Source of the DNA: Winogradskyella aurantiaca
GTDB lineage: Bacteria; Bacteroidota; Bacteroidia; Flavobacteriales; Flavobacteriaceae
Reading direction: 5' to 3'
DNA length: 64,000 bases
NCBI RefSeq assembly: GCF_003362725.1
Contig: NZ_QKTV01000001.1
Location: 372,001 to 436,000 of the forward strand
The notes beneath the pieces are model-generated. The model did no database searches. It was not told where the DNA came from and worked only from the letters and a program-made list of their open reading frames with translations. The translations under genes and the position numbers were made by a program. Below are positions 51,264 to 62,514 of this stretch, piece after piece (the first letter of the stretch is position 1; the number at the start of each line of letters is the position of its first letter).

Positions 51264-53642
51264 ATGCTGAAAAAAGCCCTTTTAATTTTTGGATGTCTAT
51301 TCTGGACATGGCAGATCACCTGCCAGGAGTTTTCAAGTTTGTGGGAAGGTCATTTTTCATTCAACGAAATTGTAGATGTCGCTACAGGCACGGATAAAGT
51401 ATATGCGGCTTCAGAGAACGCCGTGTTTTCTTTTGATCTGCTAACGAATGAAATTAATACCATTACTACCATTGAAGGATTGTCAGGCCAATCTATTACA
51501 ACCATTCGTTTTAGTGAACAATTCAATACGCTACTTATAGGGTATGAAAACGGCCTTATTGAGCTTTACTTTACTGGGACCGATCAGGTGTTGAGCGTCG
51601 TAGACATTCTGGAACGGGAAAATATTACTCCAATAAACCGTAGAATTAATTATTTCTACGAATATGAAAATTTGATTTATATAGCTACTAATTATGGTAT
51701 TTCTGTTTACGATCTTGATCGATTGGAATTTGGAGACACCTATTTTATGGGTGATGGTGGCTCACAGATTACGGTGAATCAAATTACGGTTTTAAATAAC
51801 GAAATCTATGCGGCTTGTTTAAATAATAATGGGGTTAAGAAGGCAGATTTATCCAATCCTAATCTTGTTGATTTTAGCCAATGGAGTACTGTGCAGACTG
51901 GTAATTTTTTAACCATCAACACCCTGAGTACAAATGTATATGCTATTAATACCAACAGGAGTTTGTTTCGTGTAGCACCTGGTATTCCAACTACTATTCT
52001 CAGTTTTTCAGCAGTACCAGAAGAGGCTGAAGTATCGGACCAGTATTTAAATGTTACCTTTTCTGATGAAGTGTTGATTTATGATGACCAAATTAACTTA
52101 GTCACAACCTTTGCACCGAACGACGATTTTGATACTAGATTTACTTCATCAATCATTAACAATAATGAAATATTTATTGGAACACAATCGCAAGGTGTTT
52201 TAAGCAACCTCATAGCATCTCCCAGTGAATATTTACAATTATTGCCAAACGGACCATTGAGAAATAATGGATTTAGAATTGATTCTGGTACCAACGCTTT
52301 AATTATTACCTATGGCGAGTTTACACAAGCCTTAAATCCATTCCCATTAAATTCAAGAGGCTTAAGTTATTTCAGACAGGAAGGATGGACGAATATACCA
52401 TTTGACAGTTTACTGGGGGCGAGGGTTTTAAATAAGATAACTCCTAACCCTTCTAACCCAACTGAGGCCTATGTGAGCTCATTTCATGATGGCTTACTAG
52501 TACTTAATAATTTAGAACCTACGGTTTTATACGATGAGACCAACAGTGGCCTAGAGTCTTTGGTCTTACCTGGAAATCCTGATGTATCAGATATTAGGGT
52601 ATCTGGTTCAGGATTTGATATTAATGGACTATTTTGGTCGGTTACTAGTAGAGTAGAGAGGCCGCTTAAGTCATTTGATCCAAATACAGGATCTTGGCGA
52701 TCTTACAGTTTTTCAAATGTTATTGGGGATCCTTTAACAGGTGAAATCGGCTTTTTTGATTTGGAAATTGACAACTCTGGAACCAAATGGATTGGTGCTT
52801 ATACAAATGGGTTATTCGCTTTTAATGAAAGCAAATCAGAACCTTTAAAGAACTTGAGTTCAGAAGAGCAAAATCTGCCCGTTCCTCGTGTTACCGCTTT
52901 GGCTCTGGATCAAAGAAATCAACTTTGGATTGGAACTATTTTTGGATTAAGAGTTTTGTTTAATACAGGAGGATTCTTTGAAGACCCTTTTCCCACTTTA
53001 AATTCTATCATTATTCTTGAGGATGGTATTCCTAGGGAACTTCTGGAGGACCAGTATATTACCGATATTGAAGTGGATGGTTCTAACAATAAGTGGGTTG
53101 GTACTGTAGATTCAGGGGTGTTTTATTTTAGCCCTAATGGGCAACAAACCATTTTCCATTTTACAGAAGACAACTCACCATTACCTTCTAATAGTATAAA
53201 CGATATTTCCATTGATCAGAATAACGGGAAGGTGTATTTTGCCACAAGTCGTGGTTTGGTGGCCTTTCTTGCGGGAGGATCTGCACCTGAGGATAATTTA
53301 AGTGAGGCCTATGTATACCCCAATCCTGTAAGGCCTGAATATGAAATTTTAGGATTTGATAATTTAAATGATATTACAAAAGGAATCAAGATTGCAGGGT
53401 TAACCGAAGATGTCAACATTAAAATAACCGATATTGAGGGGAATCTTGTTGCTGAGGCGCAGTCAAGAATTAACCTGAGATCGTCAACAGCTGGATATAA
53501 TTTTGCCATTGACGGTGGTACGGCGGTTTGGAATGGTAAAAACCTCGCGAATAATATTGTTGCCTCTGGAGTATATGTCATCATGATTACTGATTTGGAT
53601 ACTTTTGAGACCAAGGTTCTTAAGCTGTTGATCATCAGGTAG
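51264..53642 (+). CDS. porZ: T9SS component PorZ-like beta-propeller protein
   Basis: The 792-residue protein has a signal peptide (LLIFGCLFWTWQITCQ), then two predicted beta-propeller regions with repeats such as NNEIYAACLNNNGVKKADL and NSGTKWIGAYTNGLFAF and NNKWVGTVDSGVFYF. The C-terminal domain (YPNPVRPEYEILGF to LLIIR) resembles a T9SS sorting domain and is the one PorZ uses for LPS interaction. PorZ helps attach cargo to the cell surface. It is followed 1 bp later by recO, the conserved neighbour in flavobacteria. Confidence 0.85.
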   Translation: MLKKALLIFGCLFWTWQITCQEFSSLWEGHFSFNEIVDVATGTDKVYAASENAVFSFDLLTNEINTITTIEGLSGQSITTIRFSEQFNTLLIGYENGLIELYFTGTDQVLSVVDILERENITPINRRINYFYEYENLIYIATNYGISVYDLDRLEFGDTYFMGDGGSQITVNQITVLNNEIYAACLNNNGVKKADLSNPNLVDFSQWSTVQTGNFLTINTLSTNVYAINTNRSLFRVAPGIPTTILSFSAVPEEAEVSDQYLNVTFSDEVLIYDDQINLVTTFAPNDDFDTRFTSSIINNNEIFIGTQSQGVLSNLIASPSEYLQLLPNGPLRNNGFRIDSGTNALIITYGEFTQALNPFPLNSRGLSYFRQEGWTNIPFDSLLGARVLNKITPNPSNPTEAYVSSFHDGLLVLNNLEPTVLYDETNSGLESLVLPGNPDVSDIRVSGSGFDINGLFWSVTSRVERPLKSFDPNTGSWRSYSFSNVIGDPLTGEIGFFDLEIDNSGTKWIGAYTNGLFAFNESKSEPLKNLSSEEQNLPVPRVTALALDQRNQLWIGTIFGLRVLFNTGGFFEDPFPTLNSIIILEDGIPRELLEDQYITDIEVDGSNNKWVGTVDSGVFYFSPNGQQTIFHFTEDNSPLPSNSINDISIDQNNGKVYFATSRGLVAFLAGGSAPEDNLSEAYVYPNPVRPEYEILGFDNLNDITKGIKIAGLTEDVNIKITDIEGNLVAEAQSRINLRSSTAGYNFAIDGGTAVWNGKNLANNIVASGVYVIMITDLDTFETKVLKLLIIR

Positions 53643-53643
53643 T

Positions 53644-54363
53644 ATGCAGAGTAAGGGCAAGGCTATAGTACTATCAACGCTTAGGTATAAAGAAAATGAT
53701 CTCATTGTAAAGTGTTATACCAATAAAAGAGGTGTAGTCAGTTACCTGCAAAAGGGAGTTTTAAAATCGAAGCGGTCCAAAACAAAGGCGGTTTTTTTTC
53801 AGCCTTTAATGCTTTTGGAGATCGAAGAAAATTATATACCAGGACGATCGTTACAGTTTTTAAAGGAAGTGAGAAGCTATATTCCACTAAAATCCATACA
53901 CACTAATGTCCTTAAAGCATCATTAAGTGTTTTTATAGCTGAAGTATTGTCTACTGTTCTTAAAGAGGAGGAGGCAGATTTGGAGCTATTTACCTTTATT
54001 GAAACGGCTATTCAATTCCTTGATGTGTCTGGTAATTTTGCCAATTTCCATTTGTTATTCCTTCTTAGGTTAACCAAGCATCTCGGGTTTTATCCTGATA
54101 CGTCTAAGGATGATTCTCCGTACTTTAATTTGGAGTCAGGTTTATTTGAGGTGGAAAAATCGTCGGTTTACGCATTAGAAGGACAGCTTAAAAACCAATT
54201 TAAACTATTGCTGGACGCTGATTTTTCAACTGTAGATCAAATAAAGTTAAACATTACAGAAAGGCGCGATTTATTAAAGACGCTATTAGTATATTTTGAG
54301 CTACATTTGGGAAATTTTAAAAAGCCCAAATCTCTTCAGGTATTTATTGATGTTTTTCAGTAA
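53644..54363 (+). CDS. recO: DNA repair protein RecO
   Basis: The 239-residue protein opens with GKAIVLSTLRYKENDLIVKC and has the OB-fold followed by a helical domain (VFIAEVLSTVLKEEEAD, HLGFYPD) typical of RecO. It loads RecA onto SSB-coated DNA in RecFOR recombination. Tail-to-start gap with porZ is 1 bp. The short SSB at 21280 is a possible partner, but its missing tail is the usual RecO-binding element. Confidence 0.93.
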   Translation: MQSKGKAIVLSTLRYKENDLIVKCYTNKRGVVSYLQKGVLKSKRSKTKAVFFQPLMLLEIEENYIPGRSLQFLKEVRSYIPLKSIHTNVLKASLSVFIAEVLSTVLKEEEADLELFTFIETAIQFLDVSGNFANFHLLFLLRLTKHLGFYPDTSKDDSPYFNLESGLFEVEKSSVYALEGQLKNQFKLLLDADFSTVDQIKLNITERRDLLKTLLVYFELHLGNFKKPKSLQVFIDVFQ

Positions 54364-54393
54364 ATCTAATGAGTAGTTTGAAGCGTCTATCTT

Positions 54394-56847
54394 ATGGTAT
54401 ACAAAACACAATATCGTGTTTTTGGTTATAAAAAAGCCTTAACAACTGTCATTAGCTTGTGGTTTGCCTTAAATCTCTGTGCTCAACAGGTAAAGGTTGT
54501 TGATGCTATTGATAATTTGCCAATTGAGGGGGTGGCCATCTATAACCTTAGTAAATCCAAATACGTCATAACGGACCTTAACGGACTCGCCGATGTAACC
54601 ATTTTTGACGCGGACGAGGACCTCCTTTTTCAGAACTTTCTATTTATAAAACGCACACTTAAAAAATCGGAGTTAGCGGCACTCAGGTATGTGGTGGTGC
54701 TGGAAGAAAACATTGAAGACTTAAATCAAGTTGTCATATCGGCATCTAAGTTCTCTCAGGAAAAAACAGACGTGGTTCAGAAGATTGTTACCCTGGATGC
54801 GGCAGATATTGTTGTGGCTAATCCGCAAACCAGTGCTGATTTATTGGAAAATTCAGGTAATGTTTTCATTCAAAAAAGTCAACTCGGTGGGGGAAGCCCT
54901 ATGATTCGTGGGTTTTCTACCAATCGTTTATTAATAACGGTAGATGGGGTACGAATGAACAATGCTATTTTTAGAGGTGGAAACATACAAAATGTGATCT
55001 CTATTGATCCGTTTTCCATTCGTGAAACTGAGATTACTCTTGGAGCAGGCTCGGTAGTTTATGGTAGTGATGCCATTGGTGGTGTGATGAGTTTTTATAC
55101 CAATAAACCACAATTATCCTATAAGGATGAGTTGTATTTTAAAAGCAATGCAGTGGCACGATATTCGTCGGCCAATAATGAATTGACAGGGCATTTAGAT
55201 CTAAATTTTGGATTAAAAAAATGGGCCTTCTATACGAGTGTTTCCTACTCGAAATTTGATGACTTACGGATGGGGGTCTTTGGACCAGAAGATTACTTAA
55301 GAAATCAATATGTCATTCGCCAGGACGATATAGATGTGGTAGTTGATAACCCAAACCCTCGAATTCAAGTACCTACCGGCTATGACCAGATCAACCTTAT
55401 GCAAAAAGCTCATTATGAACCTTCTGATAATTTGTTTTTTGACTTTGGGTTGTATTATACCTCTACCTCTGATGTACCTCGTTATGACCGCTTACTCAGA
55501 ACCGATGAAGATGGCCAATTTGTTTCTGCTGAATGGGACTATGGTCCACAACAATGGTTTATGGCTAATGCCCAGTTGACAAAGACCTCCAGTACTTCTA
55601 ACCTGTATGACCAGCTCAAGGCGACCTTTGCATATCAAAATTTTGAAGAAAGTCGTAAAAACCGTGACTTTCAGTCCGATATACGAACCTTGCGCTCTGA
55701 AAATGTGGATGCGTTATCATTCAATTTAGATCTTGAAAAGCGTTTAAGCACAAGAACTAATCTGTACTATGGCTTGGAGTATGTATACAATATGGTTGGG
55801 TCTAAGGCCAATACCTTAAATATCAATTCTGGAGAAAGTAGTACCACGGTCACACGCTATCCTAATGGATCCACCTGGCAATCCGTAGCAGCTTATACCA
55901 GTGTTAAGTTTAAGCCCAATCCAAAGTTTATTTTCCAATCGGGATTGCGGTACAATCATGTGATTTCTAGAGCTAGTTTTGTGGAGAACAATCAGTTTTT
56001 AAACCTACCATTTGATGAGGCTAATTTAAACACGGGTGCCCTTACTGGCTCTGCGGGAATTAGTTGGTTGCCTAGTGATATAGTGCAATGGAAATTTAAT
56101 CTATCTACGGCCTTTAGAGCACCAAATATTGATGATAAGGGTAAGGTATTTGACTCCGAACCTGGTGCGGTGGTAGTGCCCAATAAGGATCTGCGATCGG
56201 AATATGCCTATGGTGCGGACTTGGGCTTAAAGCTAAATTTCTCCAATAAAGTAATCATTGATCTGGGTACTTATTATACCTTTCTTGACAATGCCATGGT
56301 GCGTCGCGATTTCACTTTGAATGGTGAAGAGTTTATAATTTACGATGGGGAATTAAGCAGGGTACAGGCCATACAAAATGCCTCACAGGCCTGGCTATAT
56401 GGTTTCGAAATTGGAGCTCTGGTCAATTTTACCGAGCACCTGAGTTTATTGACCCAGTACAATATAGTGGATGGCAGGGAAAAGGATGCCGATGGTACTG
56501 AGGTGCCGGTTAGGCATGTATCCCCCAATTTTGGACGTACGCATATTAAATGGGCTAATGACAGTTTTGAGTTGGATTTCTTTGCGGTCTATAATGCAGA
56601 AATCACCTTTGAAAATCTGGCGCCATCAGAAAGGGCCAAGCCTTTTATCTATGCAAAGGATGCCAATGGCAACCCCTATTCACCGTCATGGTATACCCTA
56701 AACTTTAGATCCAGTTACCAGTTGGCAGACCAGTGGAGGCTTATTGCCAGCGTCGAGAATCTCACCAACCAATTGTACCGACCTTACTCCTCTGGGATTG
56801 CTGGTCCTGGAACTAATGTGATCCTGTCGCTCCGTTACAGCATATAA
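54394..56847 (+). CDS. TonB-dependent outer-membrane receptor
   Basis: The 817-residue protein has a signal peptide (ISLWFALNLCAQ), an N-terminal carboxypeptidase-like domain (VDAIDNLPIEGVAIYNL), a plug with ADLLENSGNVFIQKSQ and GGSPMIRGFSTNRLLITVDG, then a 22-strand barrel ending in ILSLRYSI. No SusD or siderophore gene is next to it, so the ligand is unknown. It follows recO after 30 bp. Confidence 0.92.
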   Translation: MVYKTQYRVFGYKKALTTVISLWFALNLCAQQVKVVDAIDNLPIEGVAIYNLSKSKYVITDLNGLADVTIFDADEDLLFQNFLFIKRTLKKSELAALRYVVVLEENIEDLNQVVISASKFSQEKTDVVQKIVTLDAADIVVANPQTSADLLENSGNVFIQKSQLGGGSPMIRGFSTNRLLITVDGVRMNNAIFRGGNIQNVISIDPFSIRETEITLGAGSVVYGSDAIGGVMSFYTNKPQLSYKDELYFKSNAVARYSSANNELTGHLDLNFGLKKWAFYTSVSYSKFDDLRMGVFGPEDYLRNQYVIRQDDIDVVVDNPNPRIQVPTGYDQINLMQKAHYEPSDNLFFDFGLYYTSTSDVPRYDRLLRTDEDGQFVSAEWDYGPQQWFMANAQLTKTSSTSNLYDQLKATFAYQNFEESRKNRDFQSDIRTLRSENVDALSFNLDLEKRLSTRTNLYYGLEYVYNMVGSKANTLNINSGESSTTVTRYPNGSTWQSVAAYTSVKFKPNPKFIFQSGLRYNHVISRASFVENNQFLNLPFDEANLNTGALTGSAGISWLPSDIVQWKFNLSTAFRAPNIDDKGKVFDSEPGAVVVPNKDLRSEYAYGADLGLKLNFSNKVIIDLGTYYTFLDNAMVRRDFTLNGEEFIIYDGELSRVQAIQNASQAWLYGFEIGALVNFTEHLSLLTQYNIVDGREKDADGTEVPVRHVSPNFGRTHIKWANDSFELDFFAVYNAEITFENLAPSERAKPFIYAKDANGNPYSPSWYTLNFRSSYQLADQWRLIASVENLTNQLYRPYSSGIAGPGTNVILSLRYSI

Positions 56848-59800
56848 TTAATTCCTTATTACTTTTTTGGTAAATATTGCCATATTTGATAATTCTACCC
56901 TTGCTATAAATGGGCCATTGGATAAATTAGGTAAATTATATGTGGCTATATAGTTATTCGGATGCAGGTCGTACAGGAGTCTTCCAAGTAAATCAAAAAG
57001 TTGAATGCGTATTATTGGTGAAGGGCCGTTTATTTTGAATGTCCAATAATTACCATTCTCAGGATAGATAAGGAGTTGGTTATCTGGTGATTTGTCATCC
57101 GGTATACTTAACAAAGCATCTGAAAAACCTATTAAAAATCTATCTAAGAAAATACCCGACTCACTAGTAAAATAATAATTTGAATCCTTGAGATTGTGAG
57201 CAATATTGAGATATTGATCAATTATGTAAATGGATTCAGCTTCCATAAAATCACCAATGTAATGGTCTATAGAAATATTAAATACAACTGGGGTATCAAA
57301 TTTTGACTCAAACCCTAAGGGAATTATCTCATCTGTTGTTAAGTCTGATTGTGCTTTTGCTTGAATTCCAAATTTCTGAGAATTACCCTCAATGGTTGAG
57401 TACAATAAGGCCGGTTTGGAGGAAGACAAATGTCTTTTGGCATCAAACCTTGCTCCATCATATTCTGCTGATGCGTCCGGCAAATAACCAATGAGGGTTT
57501 GACACAGCATGCCATTTTCCACATTGATATTAAGCCAAATCTTGTTGAACCCACCAATGCCATTGTTATTTCGGAAAAATTCATTGTTATAACCTGTATG
57601 TCTCATGGCATTAGTAAAGCTAACTTCAGCTCTCTTAATTGTTCCATCCACATCAACTACTTGTACTTGAGGATCATCACTCATCGAAATAAAAAATGCC
57701 TGACCAGAAGGGATATAGGGATTGGTAAGTTGGTCTCCCTCTGTATTTGGTGAAATGACACCAGTAGAATTTACTATAAAATAATCATCATTTGAGAAAT
57801 TAATTTGTTGGTTTCCACTGTTAACCGAACTAGGGAGAGTACTTTGGGACCAAATGTACAGGGCACCATCTATTGCACCGGTAGGATTGTCTGTAGCGTC
57901 AAATGTGTTCAAATCAAAAAAATCCATAATACTAATAGCTGAAGGGTATGGATTGCCCACAAGATTCCAATTAGTGTCATTACTAGTAGCATCGTTTCTA
58001 TAGATGTCTACACTTATTGGACCTGTATTAAATTGTCCCGAAAATGAATAAGGATATTGCCCTGAACCGTTGTAAAGCGAGGATTTATGGGTAGCTGCAT
58101 AGCCTAATCCGTTGGTCATATTGCTAGAGGCCGTTGCTAAAGTCCAATCATTGCCATCATCATCAATATCATCTTGTTCACCAACGTTGAATCCTCCGGT
58201 ATTTCCTATCTCTGCTTGTCTATCTTCATAGTTTTGTGCATTGAACCAGAAGATACGTTCAGGATTGGCATTGACCAAGGCAGCTGTTGCAATTTCGGGT
58301 TGATCTACAGGAGAACTCCAATAGGTATAGTCATACAAGGTCTCTAAAACAGAGGTAGTTTTATTAACAAGCATGGTACCAGCACCCGATACTTCAGCAG
58401 TTTCAGAATTTTGAACTAAAGCGCCTGAGGTTTCTATGGTCACATTGCCGTCGGCATAGAGATCGTTCTGTATTTCTATATAAGCATTATTGCCGATATT
58501 CAGCGCAAAGGGGCTCCCAACAAATAACTGACAAGCACTAAAACTATTTGCGTTTGTTACAGTTAGGTCGTTGGATAATACGGCAATCGTACTGAGGTCG
58601 GGATCCGAGGGTAGCCAGACACTTCCATTCCAAACGCTTCGTTTTAAGGTCAGCATAACCGCCTGGGAAGCTGTATAACAAGTAGCATCATCTTCTCTAA
58701 TCTGGCAATAGTATTGGTAACCGTCCAAATTATAAGTATTTAAAATGTCAAGCGTTGCAGTGGTGAAATTGTTGTATAATGAGCTGTCACTTATTTCTGT
58801 CCAATTTGAATCTCCCGGGACATGCACGTACCACTGGTAGGTAAGCTCTTTGCCTCCAGCAGATCCCTGTTCACCTTCTACTGTTATTGTGGCTGATTTG
58901 GAACAAATGTCCTCAAGATCTGAAGGTTCAATTGATACTGACGGTGGGGTGCCTACAGAGAAATCAAAGGTGCCAATGTCAGTATAATTTACCGGAGTGA
59001 GTGCATTCCAATCATCTGGATCCCATGTTGTACTAGGTGCAGTTATTCCAGTATTTTTTCTTCTATAGGTATAGTCTTTTGAACTTATAGTGAAGGCATC
59101 ACCACTGGTATCTCCCCATAAGTCTATCCAGGATTCAGTAAGACCATCATCAAAATACAGTCTTATGTTGTCATCTTCATTAATACCACCAACACCGCTA
59201 AACTGATCTGCAACATACCCTCCTTCCGGATCAGTGGCATCGGTTCCGCCAATTCCAATGACATAAATGTCATTATTGAGTAAATTACTACTTAAGGGAA
59301 TAACGCTTGTGGCACTTGTTTGTCCATTGTTATGAATTCTAATTTCATAATCATCTAAATCTACTGTGCTTCCAGTGCCGTTATAAATCTCAATGTAAGA
59401 ATGGGAACCAACTCCCTTATCTGTCACCTCACTTATAAATAAACTTGTTGGTACAATTCCTGAGGATCCCTCGCAGGATGAAATAAGGTCATCAATTACA
59501 TTAAAAGGAGCACTTAAATCACAGTCTAAATCATTATTGACAATCAAATTACTAGTAGAAGCACCACTAGGTATGGTGATTTTTATTTCTGTACTGGATA
59601 TAACAGTAACGGTAGCACTTATGCCATCGAGACTAGCCGTGGTAGATTCACCAAAATTAGTTCCTATCGCCGTAACAACTGTATTTCTTGGTCCCTCTTC
59701 GGGAGAAATACTCAAGACATTGGCACATTCTCCTTCGCCTTGTACATTGAGTCTAAATGGTGAAGTATCGGGGTCATTGCTGTTAATTGAAATAGTGGCG

Positions 59801-61941
59801 TTTCTGGTTCCTAATCCTGAAGGTGAGAATGCTATTTCAAATGACACCACGTCATTGGGAGGAATAAATCCAAGATTGTTAACCGGTGCTGGATTGGTTA
59901 CCAAACTGAATTCTGTTGCATTAGATGATGAAATTGAACTAATGTTTAACGCTGCAGTTCCTTCATTTCTGATGTAATAAATCTTAGCTGATGAGGTTGT
60001 TCCAATTGCTGTTTGAGAAAATATCGTATTGTTACCTGTACTTGCAATGGCATTTTCGGCGATGCTGGCATAGGTATTTCGTTCCACATCTAATTCCGCC
60101 GTCATAGGCGCACAAGTGGATACGAGACTTGTACTGCCTTCACTGCCACCATATAAGACTTCAAACCAATTGCTTGAGGTAGAGGAATTATCCTGAAATA
60201 AGTCAATCACATGCAAAGAACCATCTGTATTATTGCCGCCGTCAGTGGTATTGTAGGTGACAGTGTCAATAACAGAATCATCAAATGAAACCAGTTCTAT
60301 GGTTGTGGTTGAGTTTGGTAAGGTCCCCGTTCCAGAACCGTTGGAATAATCTGCTGTGAAAGGACATCCAGGGTTATATTCAGATTCACCACCATCACCA
60401 AGACTAATGGTAATACATGCATTGTCGGCAATTACTGTCCCACAGGGAAATTGAAATTCTGAACTTCCGCCAACTTCAATTTCATAAAAACTAAGGTCCT
60501 GGCTAGATCCTGAAACATTACAGATCTCGATCCATTCATCATCAACTCCCGAAGTACTGTACATGATCTCAGAAATCACCACGTTGGCAGTACCGGGGTC
60601 GTTTACAGTAAGTGTACCACTATAAGGTGTTCCCCCAGCTGAAGGAACCCCCCAAAAATTACCAGTTCCGTCAGGTAGTATACCTCCATAGGAATAGTCG
60701 TTACAATTAATTTGAAATCGACTGGCATAATAATATTCTCCTGGAGGTAAAATGGAACCGTCAATAGTTGCTACATATTCATCATCGTTACCAATGTCTC
60801 CATTATAGGTAGCTTCGATCCAAGTCCATCCAGTTGCCGAAGTCACATTATAGGATTGACTTATGTTATTATAACCGATCCAGGCGGTGATATTTGCTCC
60901 TTGGCCTGGAGGATCAGTAATTCCAGCTTGATACACCCGACCATAGACATTAAAGTTTTCGCAGAGATCAATACTTCCAGAATAAGGATATTGTATACTT
61001 GCAAATCCTGCTGTTTCATTGGTTATGGTTACTTCACCGCTATTATTGGATGCGCCATCCCAAAAACCACCACCGCCTGCATTGTATCCACCATAGGCAT
61101 AGGGACCTCCGTCATATCTAAATCGACTAGCGTAGTAATAAGTGCCGTCAGTATCCAATTCTGGACCTAAATCCCCTCTATATTCATCATTATTTCCATA
61201 TTCTGCAAAAAACCCTGCGCTTACCCAATTGGAAGATGCCCATGTGCTCGGGTCTGTATTGGTGGTTGAATATCCAATCCAAGCTTCAATATCCCCGCTT
61301 TCGCCTGAATTATTAGTAACTCCGTCCACATTAACTCTGGCATAGACGTAATACTCATTACAACGATTGGTATTACCTGTGGCTGGGGACTGAAGATTGG
61401 CAAAGTCTACTGTCGAAAAACTGGTAAAATCATTAATTTCAATGTCATCGATCAACAGTCTTTCATCATCTGATATTGATATTATTCGAATAAAAATATC
61501 ATCATTAACAATATTTAAAGTTTCATTGAATTGTTGATATGTGGTCGAAGTCACATCTACGATACTCCCAATATTTATCCACGTTGTCCCAGAATTTAAA
61601 CTATACTGTGTTTGGAATTGCACAGAACTCCCATCCCCATCCCAATGCCTATACCAGAAAGATATTGTGCCAAGACCATTGTCTTTACCATTACCGTCTA
61701 ATCCTGAATAGAGTAGATATTGATTTGATCCGCTGTCGTCGTTAAATCTGACTGCACGTCCACTTCTTGAATTGTCAGTACTACAAATTGAGTTATTTGA
61801 CTCCCAATTTCCTGAGGGTAGAGTTGTACTACTAATACCACCATAAGAATTGTCCGTCCAGGTATCAAAACTTTCATTAACCTGCCCATACCCAATACAA
61901 GTCACTAATATAAACAGTAATATTGCGTAAAATCTGAACAT
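56848..61941 (-). CDS. 1697-residue lamin-tail T9SS-exported protein
   Basis: After a signal peptide (FILVTCIGYGQ) the protein has a large mosaic: an N-terminal jelly-roll-like region (to about 170), two similar ~120-residue units (about 180-300 and 310-440), a lamin-tail domain with SEIMYSTSGVDDEWIEICN (about 445-600), a choice-of-anchor-D Ig-like domain (610-730), an IPT/TIG domain (ISPEEGPRNTVVTAIGTNFG), a second lamin-tail (SEVTDKGVGSHSYIEIYNG), an Ig-like unit, a long beta region with SDDPQVQVVDVDG, and a C-terminal T9SS sorting domain ending KKVIRN. Probably a surface adhesin. It abuts the TonB receptor with no gap, convergent. Confidence 0.85.
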   Translation of the reverse strand: MFRFYAILLFILVTCIGYGQVNESFDTWTDNSYGGISSTTLPSGNWESNNSICSTDNSRSGRAVRFNDDSGSNQYLLYSGLDGNGKDNGLGTISFWYRHWDGDGSSVQFQTQYSLNSGTTWINIGSIVDVTSTTYQQFNETLNIVNDDIFIRIISISDDERLLIDDIEINDFTSFSTVDFANLQSPATGNTNRCNEYYVYARVNVDGVTNNSGESGDIEAWIGYSTTNTDPSTWASSNWVSAGFFAEYGNNDEYRGDLGPELDTDGTYYYASRFRYDGGPYAYGGYNAGGGGFWDGASNNSGEVTITNETAGFASIQYPYSGSIDLCENFNVYGRVYQAGITDPPGQGANITAWIGYNNISQSYNVTSATGWTWIEATYNGDIGNDDEYVATIDGSILPPGEYYYASRFQINCNDYSYGGILPDGTGNFWGVPSAGGTPYSGTLTVNDPGTANVVISEIMYSTSGVDDEWIEICNVSGSSQDLSFYEIEVGGSSEFQFPCGTVIADNACITISLGDGGESEYNPGCPFTADYSNGSGTGTLPNSTTTIELVSFDDSVIDTVTYNTTDGGNNTDGSLHVIDLFQDNSSTSSNWFEVLYGGSEGSTSLVSTCAPMTAELDVERNTYASIAENAIASTGNNTIFSQTAIGTTSSAKIYYIRNEGTAALNISSISSSNATEFSLVTNPAPVNNLGFIPPNDVVSFEIAFSPSGLGTRNATISINSNDPDTSPFRLNVQGEGECANVLSISPEEGPRNTVVTAIGTNFGESTTASLDGISATVTVISSTEIKITIPSGASTSNLIVNNDLDCDLSAPFNVIDDLISSCEGSSGIVPTSLFISEVTDKGVGSHSYIEIYNGTGSTVDLDDYEIRIHNNGQTSATSVIPLSSNLLNNDIYVIGIGGTDATDPEGGYVADQFSGVGGINEDDNIRLYFDDGLTESWIDLWGDTSGDAFTISSKDYTYRRKNTGITAPSTTWDPDDWNALTPVNYTDIGTFDFSVGTPPSVSIEPSDLEDICSKSATITVEGEQGSAGGKELTYQWYVHVPGDSNWTEISDSSLYNNFTTATLDILNTYNLDGYQYYCQIREDDATCYTASQAVMLTLKRSVWNGSVWLPSDPDLSTIAVLSNDLTVTNANSFSACQLFVGSPFALNIGNNAYIEIQNDLYADGNVTIETSGALVQNSETAEVSGAGTMLVNKTTSVLETLYDYTYWSSPVDQPEIATAALVNANPERIFWFNAQNYEDRQAEIGNTGGFNVGEQDDIDDDGNDWTLATASSNMTNGLGYAATHKSSLYNGSGQYPYSFSGQFNTGPISVDIYRNDATSNDTNWNLVGNPYPSAISIMDFFDLNTFDATDNPTGAIDGALYIWSQSTLPSSVNSGNQQINFSNDDYFIVNSTGVISPNTEGDQLTNPYIPSGQAFFISMSDDPQVQVVDVDGTIKRAEVSFTNAMRHTGYNNEFFRNNNGIGGFNKIWLNINVENGMLCQTLIGYLPDASAEYDGARFDAKRHLSSSKPALLYSTIEGNSQKFGIQAKAQSDLTTDEIIPLGFESKFDTPVVFNISIDHYIGDFMEAESIYIIDQYLNIAHNLKDSNYYFTSESGIFLDRFLIGFSDALLSIPDDKSPDNQLLIYPENGNYWTFKINGPSPIIRIQLFDLLGRLLYDLHPNNYIATYNLPNLSNGPFIARVELSNMAIFTKKVIRN

Positions 61942-62035
61942 GAGGGTGGTTGATTAATCGACTAAAAATAAACAAAATTCTCATTCTTTATGTTTTGAGA
62001 ATTCAGGAGCTTTATTTTAGCATAGATTTAGCCCT

Positions 62036-62506
62036 ATGATTAAGAAGTCGTCATTTACGGTGGATGAGGCCAAAGCTAAAATGGAGTACTACTGTACTTA
62101 CCAGGAACGTTGCCATAAAGACGTTAAGGATAAGTTGGTGCAGATGAAGATGATACCTGAAGCTATTGACCTAATTCTAGTGCATTTAATTGAGCGCAAC
62201 TATCTTAACGAGCAACGCTTTGCCGAGCAATTTGTATTGGGCAAATTCCGTATTAAAAAATGGGGGAGACTCCGGTTAAAACGTGAGTTGAAATATCGAG
62301 AATTGTCAGAGTTTAGTATTAAGAAAGCACTTGCTTTAATCTCCGACGAAGACTATTATAATGCACTGGATGAATTAGCAGATAAGCGCATTGCAGTTGT
62401 TAAGGAACCGCATCCTTTTAAACGCAAAAAGAAGGTTTGTGATTACCTTCTGTATCGCGGTTGGGAAGCCAATCTGGTCTACGAGATTGTTAACGAAAAG
62501 CTATGA
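62036..62506 (+). CDS. recX: Regulatory protein RecX
   Basis: The 156-residue protein starts with KSSFTVDEAKAKMEYYC and has the three-helix repeats of RecX (LIERNYLNEQRFAEQFVLGK, RIKKWGRLRLKREL, YRGWEANLVYEIV). It binds RecA and limits its filaments. It lies 94 bp from the start of the large divergent protein. Confidence 0.9.
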   Translation: MIKKSSFTVDEAKAKMEYYCTYQERCHKDVKDKLVQMKMIPEAIDLILVHLIERNYLNEQRFAEQFVLGKFRIKKWGRLRLKRELKYRELSEFSIKKALALISDEDYYNALDELADKRIAVVKEPHPFKRKKKVCDYLLYRGWEANLVYEIVNEKL

Positions 62507-62514
62507 GTCCAAGA